Part shown: one piece after another, positions 16,653 to 24,441 of the stretch
Layout of the letters: each line of letters begins with the position of its first letter
Numbering within the stretch: position 1 is the first letter of the stretch
Assembly: GCA_017430765.1 (NCBI GenBank)
Contig: JAFRMI010000059.1
Coordinates: 1 to 27,259, forward strand
Length of the DNA stretch: 27,259 bases
Reading direction: 5' to 3'
DNA from: Lachnospiraceae bacterium
GTDB taxonomy: Bacteria > Bacillota_A > Clostridia > Lachnospirales > Lachnospiraceae
Notes under the pieces: generated by a model
Seen by the model: only the letters and a program-made list of their open reading frames with translations
The model's database searches: none
What the model was told of the DNA's origin: nothing
Position numbers and translations under genes: made by a program

Positions 16653-18110
16653 TTACCCGCGAAAGATAATCACAGGCGTACCGATATCGACATTTTCATA
16701 AAAATACTCCGCCGCCGCATAGGGAAGATTGACGCACCCGTGGGAGCCGTCGTACTCATACGCGCTGGTCCCGAATTCAGAGTCGGATCTCCAGCTCGCG
16801 TCGTGAAGGCCGTATCCCGAGTAAATCCGAAGGAAAAAGTTGACGTGTGACCGGTAAGAAGGTGTTCCGTCTTCAAGCGGTCTTCCCTCCAGTATGGTGT
16901 CATACAGTTTTTCCTGGATATCAAAGATCCCGGACGGGGTGCTCCGATACCCCTCAAGACCTGTTACGCACCCGGTATCATACTGCAGCTCATTGTTCCT
17001 GTAATAGTAAACGCGCTGATTAATAATATCAATCTCCACGTAGGTTCCGCCGAAATGGGGATCCAATTTGTCGATCATAACCGAATATTCCAGATCCCGC
17101 TCCGAAGATTTCCTGTTGGAGAGATCCGAAATCAGATGCTTTGTCATGAGCTCCTGATTGACAGTATGTCCGTGCTCCTCCTCTGTCTCCATCTTCACCC
17201 TGCCGAAATTCGTGGAGGCGAACATCCGGAAAAATCCATGGTCATCATCCGCGGCGGCGAGCTCCGCGATATAGTCCGCGCAGCCTTCGGCGATGGCCTC
17301 CGGTGTGATATCATAGGCTCCGTTTTCATCTTTTGTGAGCCACTTGCGGGTCAGGGACGCATCGAGGACTTTGTCTGTCCCGTCGCTCATATGAAATGTG
17401 ACGGTGGTATCAAGAAAACGGTTGATCCGCTCCATATTCGAATTCAGTGCCTCATCATCGGCATACACACCCGGGACCAGATAAACGCCCTCGGACTTTG
17501 TCAGGTCAATCTCCGGTTTCAGCGTGCGCACCGCATCCTGCACCGCTGCATCCAGCGCTTCCCTGTCCAGTTTATTTCCGACAACCTCGGGCACCAGCGT
17601 CAGATGATTCGTGTCGTCGAACTCAAGATGCGCGTCCGACGGTTCCGTGACATTCGAAGCCTGCAGTTCCGGGAGCTTATTGACAAGATTTGTGAACGCG
17701 TCTTCGTCGTATGCAACACCGGGGGATATGGTATAGGATTCCTCTTCCCCGAGTGCTCCGCGGATCCAGATGAAGCGGTTCTGCTCGTCAAGAAGCTGCT
17801 TCACTTCTCCCTGCGGCACATAGCAAAGTCCGATATCCGATGCCGTGAAGGATTCCTCCTGTCCGTCGAGAAACGTCATCTTCAGTTCATAGGACGCAAC
17901 CTGGGAGGCGATCTTCTCCTCCAGCTCTTCCGGTGTAAGATCGCCCGCATCTATGTTATTGACATAAGTACCTTGGAGAAAACGCGCTTTATATTGTTCC
18001 GCGTTGACTGTATAAGCAATTCCGACAAGAATAAGAGCGCCCGTATAAAGCGGCAGAAACACTTTCAAAAGACGGCGCCGGGCACGTTTAGAGATGAATG
18101 ATTTACGCAA
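16653..18110 (-). CDS. L,D-transpeptidase (YkuD) with N-terminal anchor and peptidoglycan-binding region
   Basis: 485 aa. A basic N-terminus (KRARRRLLK) and one membrane helix (about 16-35) tether the enzyme outside the cell. Residues about 45-350 correspond to the PG_binding_4/VanW-linked type of stalk often found in clostridial enzymes. The C-terminal YkuD domain has the catalytic set H436 and S456-H-G-C459 (SHGCVNLP). It should form 3-3 cross-links between peptidoglycan stems or attach proteins to them. The start codon is TTG, 9 bases after GGGGAG; no ATG fits. A 24-codon in-frame mini-ORF ends at a TAA only two codons upstream. It has its own promoter at 18217-18245 and terminator at 16623-16650. 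Confidence 0.92.
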   Translation of the reverse strand: MRKSFISKRARRRLLKVFLPLYTGALILVGIAYTVNAEQYKARFLQGTYVNNIDAGDLTPEELEEKIASQVASYELKMTFLDGQEESFTASDIGLCYVPQGEVKQLLDEQNRFIWIRGALGEEESYTISPGVAYDEDAFTNLVNKLPELQASNVTEPSDAHLEFDDTNHLTLVPEVVGNKLDREALDAAVQDAVRTLKPEIDLTKSEGVYLVPGVYADDEALNSNMERINRFLDTTVTFHMSDGTDKVLDASLTRKWLTKDENGAYDITPEAIAEGCADYIAELAAADDDHGFFRMFASTNFGRVKMETEEEHGHTVNQELMTKHLISDLSNRKSSERDLEYSVMIDKLDPHFGGTYVEIDIINQRVYYYRNNELQYDTGCVTGLEGYRSTPSGIFDIQEKLYDTILEGRPLEDGTPSYRSHVNFFLRIYSGYGLHDASWRSDSEFGTSAYEYDGSHGCVNLPYAAAEYFYENVDIGTPVIIFRG

Positions 18111-18116
18111 GACCTG

Positions 18117-18191
18117 TTACTCCCCAAAAAGACAGGCGGTCAGCCTGTCAAAAAATGACTGCGGCAGGCCCCTTTTCCCACCACAAGACAT
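18117..18191 (-). CDS. Possible 24-codon leader ORF upstream of the L,D-transpeptidase
   Basis: An ATG at 18191 opens a frame of 24 codons (starting MSCGGKRGLPQ, ending TACLFGE) closed by TAA at 18117-18119. AGGAG lies 12 bases before the ATG, rather far. The ORF is in the frame of the transpeptidase, its last codons are the GGGGAG ribosome site of that gene, and the hairpin 18131-18149 lies within it. This fits a translated leader that controls access to the hairpin, but it may be chance or a decayed N-terminus. Confidence 0.4.
   Translation of the reverse strand: MSCGGKRGLPQSFFDRLTACLFGE
18126..18149 (-). terminator. Hairpin with T-run in the leader of the L,D-transpeptidase gene (attenuator candidate)
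   Basis: GACAGGC (18131-18137) pairs perfectly with GCCTGTC (18143-18149) over a 5-base loop; on the minus strand TTTTT follows, directly before the GGGGAG ribosome site. As it lies downstream of the promoter 18217-18245 it would stop transcription before the gene unless relieved. Confidence 0.65.
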
Positions 18192-18216
18192 ACGATTATA
18201 TTTCTCCTGAAAGCAT

Positions 18217-18245
18217 ATTATACTACTACATATAGTGGGATGCAA
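18217..18245 (-). promoter_or_regulatory. Promoter of the L,D-transpeptidase gene
   Basis: Minus-strand -35 TTGCAT (18240-18245), 17-base spacer, -10 TATAAT (18217-18222). Transcription would begin around 18210, leaving a leader of about 100 bases with the mini-ORF and attenuator-like hairpin. Confidence 0.7.
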
Positions 18246-18282
18246 TCAGAAGATTTGCGCATTTTCTGCATTTTCATGGTAT

Positions 18283-19221
18283 TTATCCGTGTTTGCCGTA
18301 TGGAAGCCTGAGAAAAGCGTGCTTTTCCAGACGTTTTTTCTGTCTCTCGATCTCTGCTTTCAGTTCTCTCATCTGATCACTTGCCTGCTGTTCGTCATAA
18401 AGCATCGAGATCAGTTCGTCCTGTTTCCCGATCAGGTCGGCGCGGATCATGGATGCGGGCTCAAGACTGGCCGCAATTTTCTCTTTCTCCGCGTCAATGC
18501 GCTGTTCGGCCTCCCTGCGGATTCGCTCTGATTCCGCTTTCACTTTGTCAATCCGGGCCTGCACGCGGTCAGTCTTATATACCACATCCGGATAGGCTTC
18601 GGCAAAACGCTTGTGGAAATAGGTTCTGTTTGTCAGCAGCTGGCGGACTTCCCTGCTGATTTCCTCGGTATTATCCGCCTCACTGCTGTCAACACCGACC
18701 TTGACAAGCTTCAGGACAAAGTAGGAGACCACGAAATCCGCAGCCAGAAACACCAGGAAAACCGCTGCAGCCATTTCTCGTGTCTGCAGAGAGAAAAAGT
18801 TGAAAAATTCATATAAAAAAGGATTCAGAATGTGAATGATCGCCACCCCGCCAAGACCGAAGAGAAGCAGATTGCCGATCCACACCCTCCCGTGCAGATT
18901 CATCGGCTTGCTGCTGTAATCCCACCACCTGGCATGGAATATTGTCTCCAGAACCAGGCTTGTCAGATATTCTACTGAACCGCAGATTACAAAAGACAGG
19001 GCAAACGTCATAACAAAGCCTGACTCCACACCGGAAAGGCCGCCTATTACCACAGTGATCAGAACTGCGCCGCATCCGTAAATCGGGCACAGCGGTCCTG
19101 TAAGAAATCCCCGGTTAATAAACCGGTGATATTGTCTGTACTTAAGAATGACCTCCATGCACCAGCCGGCAAAACCATATATAAAAAACAGCAGAATAAT
19201 ATTAATCCAATACTCTACCAT
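18283..19221 (-). CDS. CmpB-like membrane protein (putative ABC-transporter type IV family) with cytosolic coiled coil
   Basis: 312 aa from the ATG at 19221, which has AAGGA nine bases upstream; the open frame extends 76 codons further up but without signs of coding. The N-terminal 170 residues hold about five membrane helices, with family blocks FAGWCMEVILKYRQYHRFINRGF, split here as FAGWCMEV and HRFINRGFLTGPLCPIYGCG, and later VLETIFHARWWDYS. Residues about 215-300 are charged and predicted coiled coil (many E, K, R, A), facing the cytosol. The family is annotated as an ABC-transporter component (PF06541), but no ATPase gene is close by and the function is not established. It follows the rRNA methyltransferase gene by 86 bases and may share its transcript. 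Confidence 0.82.
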   Translation of the reverse strand: MVEYWINIILLFFIYGFAGWCMEVILKYRQYHRFINRGFLTGPLCPIYGCGAVLITVVIGGLSGVESGFVMTFALSFVICGSVEYLTSLVLETIFHARWWDYSSKPMNLHGRVWIGNLLLFGLGGVAIIHILNPFLYEFFNFFSLQTREMAAAVFLVFLAADFVVSYFVLKLVKVGVDSSEADNTEEISREVRQLLTNRTYFHKRFAEAYPDVVYKTDRVQARIDKVKAESERIRREAEQRIDAEKEKIAASLEPASMIRADLIGKQDELISMLYDEQQASDQMRELKAEIERQKKRLEKHAFLRLPYGKHG

Positions 19222-19307
19222 AATCCGGATTCCTTTTTTTCGATTTTCTCCGTTTGATTCGCCTCCGAAGAGCAGAGAAGCAGGGAACTTTCTCCCCGGA
19301 TCAAGCG

Positions 19308-20705
19308 TCACACCCCGGTCCGGGTGAGTGTCACAACAACTTCGACGTGCTGTGTTTCCGGGAACATATCGATCAGCGCATAGCGCCGGACCGACCACCC
19401 GTGTCTCTTCATATAGACCATATCCCGCACAAAACTGGTTGCCTTGCACGAAATATAAACGATGTTGGTGATCCCGTAATCAAGAATCTGACGCAGTGCT
19501 TTTTCATGCACCCCTTCCCGGGGAGGGTCAAGAATCACATAATCCGGCATCTCCGGAAGGGTCGGCAGAATCTCCGGAACATCTCCGGCGAGGAATGTAC
19601 AGTTGTCTATGCCGTTCATGGCTGCATTTTTAATTGCGTCATGCACGGCGTCCTCTATGATCTCTACGCCGTAAACGTGTTCGGACTCAGGCGAAAGAAG
19701 CTGGGCGATTGTCCCTGTCCCGCTGTAAAGATCGTAGAGAACCGGCTTCCTGGACGGATCTCCGTCTCTCCGCTGAATTGTCTCCCGGACATACCCGCGG
19801 ACCGTTTCATAGAGAACCTCCGCTCCTTTTGTATTTGTCTGGAAAAATGAAAACAGCGTCACCTTGAAAGTCAGCCCCAGAAGCTTTTCATAGAAATAAT
19901 CCCTGCCGTAAAGGGTATGGACTTCGTCCGGCAGGAGAGCGTCCGCCACCCGGTCACAGACGGCGTGGTGGATCCCGGCTATTGTTCCCTCGAGATCTGC
20001 AGACAGCAGGCGGGAGACAAGAGGCGAAAAATCATACTCCATCTGCGAACTGGTCGCGACGACGACAAGGATCTCCCCCGTCGCTTCCGACCGGCGCAGC
20101 ATCACGAAGCGGAGATAACCGATATGTTTCAGTTTATTATAGAAGGGCAGTCCTGACTCCCGGAAATAATCGCGGATCATTTTCTGAATCCTGATCATAT
20201 CCGGATGTCCGAGCCGGCAAGTCCCGGCATCGAGAACCGTATATCTGGTGCCGGTGCGGTGCATGCCGAGCATGAGAGGACCCCCGATCTCCTCGTCGCC
20301 GAATGACAGATCCAGCTTATTCCTGTATCCGAGTTCCAGAGGAGACGCCTTTATCCCATCAAACACCGTATCCTGTGAAATGATGGGCGCAAAAAGCCGG
20401 CGGATCTGCTCCTCCTTAAGCTTCAGCTGCTCACTGTAGGGGAGCGTCTGATACAGGCATCCTCCGCATCTCCCAAAATGATCGCAGAAAGGTTCCCGCG
20501 TCTCCAGGGGAGAAGGCGTCACAACGTCTATGCGGTTCCCATAAACCATATCTCCATGTTTTTTGTAGACGCGGAAGCGCACCTCCTGTCCCGGAATCAC
20601 GTTCTTTACGGTGCCCTTCTCCCCGGTTTCAGGGATCCTGAAATGTCCCGTATTCGGGTAATCCACCCGGTCGATGACAGCACTTCCGATATCTCTTTTT
20701 TTCAT
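19308..20705 (-). CDS. RlmD/TrmA-family 23S rRNA (uracil-C5)-methyltransferase
   Basis: 465 aa from the ATG at 20705; a TTG ten codons upstream opens the same frame but lies before the likely ribosome site. The protein methylates C5 of a uridine in 23S rRNA (U1939 or U747 in the E. coli relatives) with S-adenosylmethionine. An N-terminal TRAM RNA-binding domain (about 5-60) is followed by Fe-S cysteines C74, C80, C83 (CDHFGRCGGC) and C163, the SAM loop DLYSGTGTIAQLL, DPPREGVHEKAL, the catalytic Cys near 420 (YISCKATSF) and the general-base Glu near 455 (QHVEVV). All key residues are present. Which uridine is modified cannot be told. A TTGAAC-N18-TATAAT box directly abuts the ATG, which is odd. 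Confidence 0.93.
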   Translation of the reverse strand: MKKRDIGSAVIDRVDYPNTGHFRIPETGEKGTVKNVIPGQEVRFRVYKKHGDMVYGNRIDVVTPSPLETREPFCDHFGRCGGCLYQTLPYSEQLKLKEEQIRRLFAPIISQDTVFDGIKASPLELGYRNKLDLSFGDEEIGGPLMLGMHRTGTRYTVLDAGTCRLGHPDMIRIQKMIRDYFRESGLPFYNKLKHIGYLRFVMLRRSEATGEILVVVATSSQMEYDFSPLVSRLLSADLEGTIAGIHHAVCDRVADALLPDEVHTLYGRDYFYEKLLGLTFKVTLFSFFQTNTKGAEVLYETVRGYVRETIQRRDGDPSRKPVLYDLYSGTGTIAQLLSPESEHVYGVEIIEDAVHDAIKNAAMNGIDNCTFLAGDVPEILPTLPEMPDYVILDPPREGVHEKALRQILDYGITNIVYISCKATSFVRDMVYMKRHGWSVRRYALIDMFPETQHVEVVVTLTRTGV

Positions 20706-20740
20706 ATTATACAGATCTCTCCGTTTCCGGTTCAAAGATT

Positions 20741-20767
20741 AAAATGCCCCGGGCGTATGCCGGGGCA
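20741..20767 (-). terminator. Terminator of the acidic membrane protein gene
   Basis: TGCCCCGG (20745-20752) pairs perfectly with CCGGGGCA (20760-20767) over a 7-base loop and is followed on the minus strand by TTTT. It lies about 30 bases after the stop codon at 20795. Confidence 0.85.
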
Positions 20768-20794
20768 CTCGTACGTTCTATTAATCCAGATGAT

Positions 20795-21235
20795 TTATTC
20801 CGCTGTTTCGGGAGCTTCCTCCGCTTCCGGGGCAGCCTCCGCCGTCTCAGCGGCCGCCTCAGTCTCCTCCGCAGCTTCTTCCGCGTCAGCGGCAGCCTCT
20901 TCCACAGCCTCTTCCGCGGCTTCTTCTGTCTCAGATGCCGTTTCCTTCACGCCGTCGACAAAATCCGCCACCTTCTCCTTCAGCTCTTCCGCCGCATCAG
21001 CCGCTTTCTCCTTCAGCTTCTCCGCCGCTTCCCTGACGCTTTCGACCTTCTCGCCGACGATGTCTTCCTCATCCTCAAAATAGTCATCAAAGTCATCATC
21101 GAAGTCATCCTCGAAATCCTCAAGATAATCCGGCGTAAGGAAGCGATAGATCGCATAGCCGATCGCGGCGCAGACCGCCAGAATCCCGATCACGGCAAGG
21201 AATTGAAGGAATTTATTCTCTTTCTGGTTATTCAT
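20795..21235 (-). CDS. Small membrane-anchored protein with acidic and Ala/Glu-rich tail
   Basis: 146 aa. After MNNQKENK comes one membrane helix (about 9-31), then a strongly acidic stretch (DFEDDFDDDFDDYFEDEED at about 40-58), a short amphipathic region rich in K, E and A (62-100) with heptad-like spacing, and a low-complexity tail of Glu, Ala and Thr. The start has AAGGAGG and correct spacing, and the gene has its own extended -10 box and terminator, so it is real. The helix/tail pattern resembles YtxH-type or other small single-pass proteins, but no domain is certain. It is divergent from the deacetylase gene, which has a similar Ala/Glu/Ser-rich linker. Function unknown. Confidence 0.82.
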   Translation of the reverse strand: MNNQKENKFLQFLAVIGILAVCAAIGYAIYRFLTPDYLEDFEDDFDDDFDDYFEDEEDIVGEKVESVREAAEKLKEKAADAAEELKEKVADFVDGVKETASETEEAAEEAVEEAAADAEEAAEETEAAAETAEAAPEAEEAPETAE

Positions 21236-21295
21236 AGCAAACCTCCTTAGGGATTATGGATTCGCTCCCAATCTGCGAGTCCTGAGATGGATTTT

Positions 21296-21304
21296 ATTAT
21301 AGCA
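21296..21304 (-). promoter_or_regulatory. Extended -10 promoter of the acidic membrane protein gene
   Basis: On the minus strand TGC precedes a perfect TATAAT (TGCTATAAT), an extended -10 element; no good -35 is present. It lies about 60 bases upstream of the start codon. Confidence 0.55.
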
Positions 21305-21422
21305 TAATGACAAGCGAATTACTATATCGAAAATCAGCCGTCCACCCTAAGCCCCCTGTTTCATAACACAATTTTCACATTTTTCTCACTATTCATGGTG
21401 GTTTTTCATGTACACTATGTAT

Positions 21423-21428
21423 TATAAT
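21423..21428 (+). promoter_or_regulatory. Candidate -10 box of the PdaA-like gene
   Basis: A perfect TATAAT at 21423-21428 lies 72 bases before the start codon. The -35 region is T-rich without a clear match. Confidence 0.4.
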
Positions 21429-21446
21429 GCACTATTGAAGGGGTTT

Positions 21447-21465
21447 GCCCGGCTCCCCGCCGGGC
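21447..21465 (+). promoter_or_regulatory. GC-rich stem-loop in the 5' leader of the PdaA-like gene
   Basis: GCCCGGC (21447-21453) pairs perfectly with GCCGGGC (21459-21465) over a loop TCCCC. It falls between the -10 box and the ribosome site AGGGAG and is followed by AAAAA rather than T, so it may affect mRNA stability or translation rather than termination. Confidence 0.45.
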
Positions 21466-21499
21466 AGAATAAAAAGTCACAATGTAAGGGAGTATCGTT

Positions 21500-22747
21500 A
21501 TGGCGAATCGTTCCAATCGCGGCCGCAATATCGCGACCGTTATCCTTGCTATTCTCGCAGTTGCCATTCTCGGAGTGATGGCGTTCCTTGTCGGGCGCGC
21601 CGGTCTGTCCAGTATGCAGTCCGAAACCGCAGCAAGCGAAGACCAGCCCGTGAGTTTCGCTGCGATTGTACAGGACGAGCCGGAATCCTCCGTTCCGTCC
21701 GTGGCTGAATCTGTCGCTTCTGCCGCCGAATCCGCTGTGGAATCCGCACCGGAATCCGCCGCCGAGTCGGTGGCCGAGTCAGCTGCCGAATCCGTTCCGG
21801 AGCCGGCTAAGGAAGAAGTGCAGGAATATCCTTACACAGCCTACGGCGCGGGATATGACATCAATGTCCGCGACGCCGCAAGTACAGACGGCAATATTCT
21901 GGGGACCATCCAGAGAGGCGAAGCCGTCAATGTCACCGAGGAGAAAGACGGCTGGAGCACAGTCGATTACAACGGGCAGACCGGCTATATTAAAAGTGAA
22001 TATCTGTCGAAGACCAAGACGTATGACCAGGTCTGGGATCTCACCACACTTGCCAATGACCGCCTTGATTTCGGCTACAGCAGTGAAAACCGTGACGGCG
22101 ACAACATTCCTACCGACTGGAGATGGTACGAGGCCAAATGGGGCCAGTTCAACGTCGACTGGATTCAGGACACCACGCAGAAGACCATCTACCTGACGCT
22201 GGATGAAGGCTTCGGCAACGACAACACCATCAAGATTCTTGACACCCTGAAGGAGAAGAATGTCAAGGCCACCTTCTTCCTGACAAAGAATTTTGTGGAT
22301 GAGCGCCCCGAACTTGTACAGCGTATGATCGACGAGGGTCACTCTCTGGGCAACCACACCTGCACGCATCCTGCGATGCCTTCTTTGACGACCGATCAGC
22401 AGACGGAGGAAATCATGACGCTGCAGAATCTCGTCAAGGAGCAGTTCGGTTATGACATGCGGCTCTTCCGGTTCCCGGAGGGCGCCTACAGCGATCAGTC
22501 GCTTGGCCTTGTCAACAATCTCGGTTTAAAGGCCGTGTTCTGGTCCTACGCCTATGTGGATTACAATGACGACGACCAGCCGCCTGTTGACGAATCTTTG
22601 CAGAAAGCACTCGGCGCCCTGCACCCCGGCGCGATCTATCTCCTCCACGCCAAGTCCGACACGAATACGGCCATGCTGGGAGATTTCATTGACGGCGCAC
22701 GGGACAAGGGATTTGAGTTCGGCACTTATCCGCTGGATGCGAACTGA
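21500..22747 (+). CDS. PdaA-like polysaccharide deacetylase with SH3 domain
   Basis: 415 aa. Residues 11-32 form a membrane anchor; 59-107 are a low-complexity Ser/Ala/Glu linker of AES-type repeats; about 112-172 are a bacterial SH3 domain (INVRDAAS, GWSTVDYNGQTGYIKSEYL) that should bind wall glycans or peptides. The NodB deacetylase domain follows: TLDEGF with D235/E236, metal ligands H286 and H290 (HTCTH), RFPEG at 324-328 and a later LLH. The second acidic residue of the usual DD pair is Glu, as is common in the PdaA group, which removes acetyl from N-acetylmuramic acid in the muramic-lactam route of spore cortex. Lysozyme resistance or other wall editing are alternatives. AGGGAG lies seven bases before the ATG. 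Confidence 0.9.
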   Translation: MANRSNRGRNIATVILAILAVAILGVMAFLVGRAGLSSMQSETAASEDQPVSFAAIVQDEPESSVPSVAESVASAAESAVESAPESAAESVAESAAESVPEPAKEEVQEYPYTAYGAGYDINVRDAASTDGNILGTIQRGEAVNVTEEKDGWSTVDYNGQTGYIKSEYLSKTKTYDQVWDLTTLANDRLDFGYSSENRDGDNIPTDWRWYEAKWGQFNVDWIQDTTQKTIYLTLDEGFGNDNTIKILDTLKEKNVKATFFLTKNFVDERPELVQRMIDEGHSLGNHTCTHPAMPSLTTDQQTEEIMTLQNLVKEQFGYDMRLFRFPEGAYSDQSLGLVNNLGLKAVFWSYAYVDYNDDDQPPVDESLQKALGALHPGAIYLLHAKSDTNTAMLGDFIDGARDKGFEFGTYPLDAN

Positions 22748-22838
22748 CGGGATAACGCAGCAGCAGAAAGCCATCCTTAACATGACCGTTTAACAGATGA
22801 TTTTTCCGGCTTCCGCAAAACAGCAGCTGACCGGATTA

Positions 22839-22868
22839 CCCGGGGGAATGTCCCCCGGGTATTTTTTA
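22839..22868 (+). terminator. Strong terminator of the PdaA-like gene
   Basis: ACCCGGGGG (22839-22847) pairs perfectly with CCCCCGGGT (22853-22861), followed by A and six T. Confidence 0.92.
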
Positions 22869-22938
22869 TGTGTTCTGCCGTCATATCGCGTCAAAATGCA
22901 ACCCATCCTAGGCATCTCGCTGAAATTCCCGCCATCTC

Positions 22939-22967
22939 TTGATTTGAAAGTCGGATTTCAATATACT
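22939..22967 (+). promoter_or_regulatory. Promoter of the PurF-like gene with an inverted repeat in its spacer
   Basis: -35 TTGATT (22939-22944), 17-base spacer, -10 TATACT (22962-22967), about 48 bases before the start codon. TTGAAA-N6-TTTCAA (22944-22961) fills the spacer exactly, a natural site for a repressor or activator dimer. Confidence 0.6.
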
Positions 22968-23014
22968 TTGGGTAGATTTTTAACTGACTTTACACATCTT
23001 TAGCAAGGAGTTTT

Positions 23015-24436
23015 ATGGGCGGATTCTTTGGAGTCGCATCCCGCGAGGACTGCGTTTTTGACTTATTTTACGGAACTGACTATCACTCGCATCTGGGAAC
23101 ACGCCGGGCGGGGCTGGCCGTCTATGACAAAGAGAAAGGCTTTGACCGGGCGATTCACAACATTGAGAGCTCTTACTTCCGTCCGAAGTTTGAGGGCGAT
23201 ATTAAAAAGATGGCAGGGCATCTGGGGATCGGCTGCATTTCCGATTTTGAAGCGCAGCCTCTCGTGATCCGCTCCCACCTGGGGCGTTTCTCCCTGGCCA
23301 CTGTCGGCCGGATCAATAACCAGGACGAGATCATGGACCTGCTCAATTCAAACGGACTGCAGCATTTCCATGAAATGAGTGCCGGTGGTATTAACCCCAC
23401 GGAGCTTGTGGCCGCCGTCATCAGCCAGAAGAGCTCCTTTACGGAGGGTCTCCGCTTCGCGCAGGAGCTGATCCGCGGTTCCATGACCATTCTCGTCCTC
23501 ACGGAGGACGCGATCTACGCTGCGCGCGACCGTTACGGGCGGACCCCCGTCGAGATCGGCAGGAAGGACAGCGGATTTTGCGTCTGCTTTGAGAGTTTCT
23601 CCTATCTCAACCTCGGATACTCCTTCGAGAAGGAGCTCGGACCGGGTGAGATCGTCCGGATCACACCGGAGGAGGTGACAACTGTCGCGGAGCCGTTCTC
23701 AAAGATGCGGATCTGTACGTTCCTTTGGATTTATTACGGTTTTCCCGCGTCCACGTACGAGGGATGCAATGTCGAAGACACCCGCTACGCCTGCGGAAGA
23801 AAGCTTGCGGACCGGGATGTATCCCGCGGCATCCGGCCGGACATGGTTGCCGGCGTCCCCGATTCCGGTATTGCACACGCCGTCGGCTACGCCAACGAAT
23901 CCGGCATCCCTTACGCGCGCCCGTTTGTCAAATATACGCCGACATGGCCGAGAAGTTTCATGCCGACGCATCAGAATAAGCGTGACCTGATCGCGAAGAT
24001 GAAGCTGATACCCGATCGTTCCCTGATCAAGGACAAACGGCTTCTCCTCATCGACGACTCGATTGTCCGGGGAACGCAGCTGCGGGAGACGACCGAATAT
24101 CTCTTTGAGAACGGCGCAAGCGAAGTGCACGTCCGCCCGGCCTGTCCGCCGATCGTCTTCGGGTGCCCGTACCTCAACTTCTCCCGGTCCAATTCGGACA
24201 TGGAGCTCATCACGCGGCGCGTCATTGGGAAGCTGGAAGGTACACAGGAACTCTCCCGGGAGATACTGGACCGCTATATCGACCCGGAATCCGAAGAATA
24301 CGGCGCCATGCTGGAAGAGATCCGGTCCCAGCTGAACTTCACGACGCTGCACTATCACCGGTTGGATGACATGCTTGAAGCGGTGGGAATGAATCCCTGC
24401 AAGCTGTGTACATATTGCTGGAATGGTCAGGAATAA
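23015..24436 (+). CDS. Amidophosphoribosyltransferase (PurF) paralogue lacking the glutaminase nucleophile
   Basis: 473 aa with the length and layout of PurF, which makes phosphoribosylamine from PRPP and glutamine. The N-terminal Ntn-hydrolase part starts MGGFFGVAS where working enzymes have Cys right after Met, so Gly replaces the nucleophile; the N-terminus matches so well that a wrong start is unlikely (GCAAGGAG lies four bases upstream). The phosphoribosyltransferase half is intact, with the PRPP loop LLLIDDSIVRGTQLRET near 343-359. C234, C384, C462 and C465 correspond in order to the four Fe-S cysteines of the Bacillus enzyme, with C468 extra. It may use free ammonia or a partner, or act in another pathway. 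It is a single gene between two terminators. Confidence 0.88.
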   Translation: MGGFFGVASREDCVFDLFYGTDYHSHLGTRRAGLAVYDKEKGFDRAIHNIESSYFRPKFEGDIKKMAGHLGIGCISDFEAQPLVIRSHLGRFSLATVGRINNQDEIMDLLNSNGLQHFHEMSAGGINPTELVAAVISQKSSFTEGLRFAQELIRGSMTILVLTEDAIYAARDRYGRTPVEIGRKDSGFCVCFESFSYLNLGYSFEKELGPGEIVRITPEEVTTVAEPFSKMRICTFLWIYYGFPASTYEGCNVEDTRYACGRKLADRDVSRGIRPDMVAGVPDSGIAHAVGYANESGIPYARPFVKYTPTWPRSFMPTHQNKRDLIAKMKLIPDRSLIKDKRLLLIDDSIVRGTQLRETTEYLFENGASEVHVRPACPPIVFGCPYLNFSRSNSDMELITRRVIGKLEGTQELSREILDRYIDPESEEYGAMLEEIRSQLNFTTLHYHRLDDMLEAVGMNPCKLCTYCWNGQE

Positions 24437-24441
24437 GTGTT

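Noticed and set aside
19222..19449. A 76-codon N-terminal extension of the CmpB-like protein
   Set aside because: It is polar and Cys/Arg-rich, overlaps the end of the methyltransferase gene, and the ATG at 19221 has a proper ribosome site directly before the first membrane helix.
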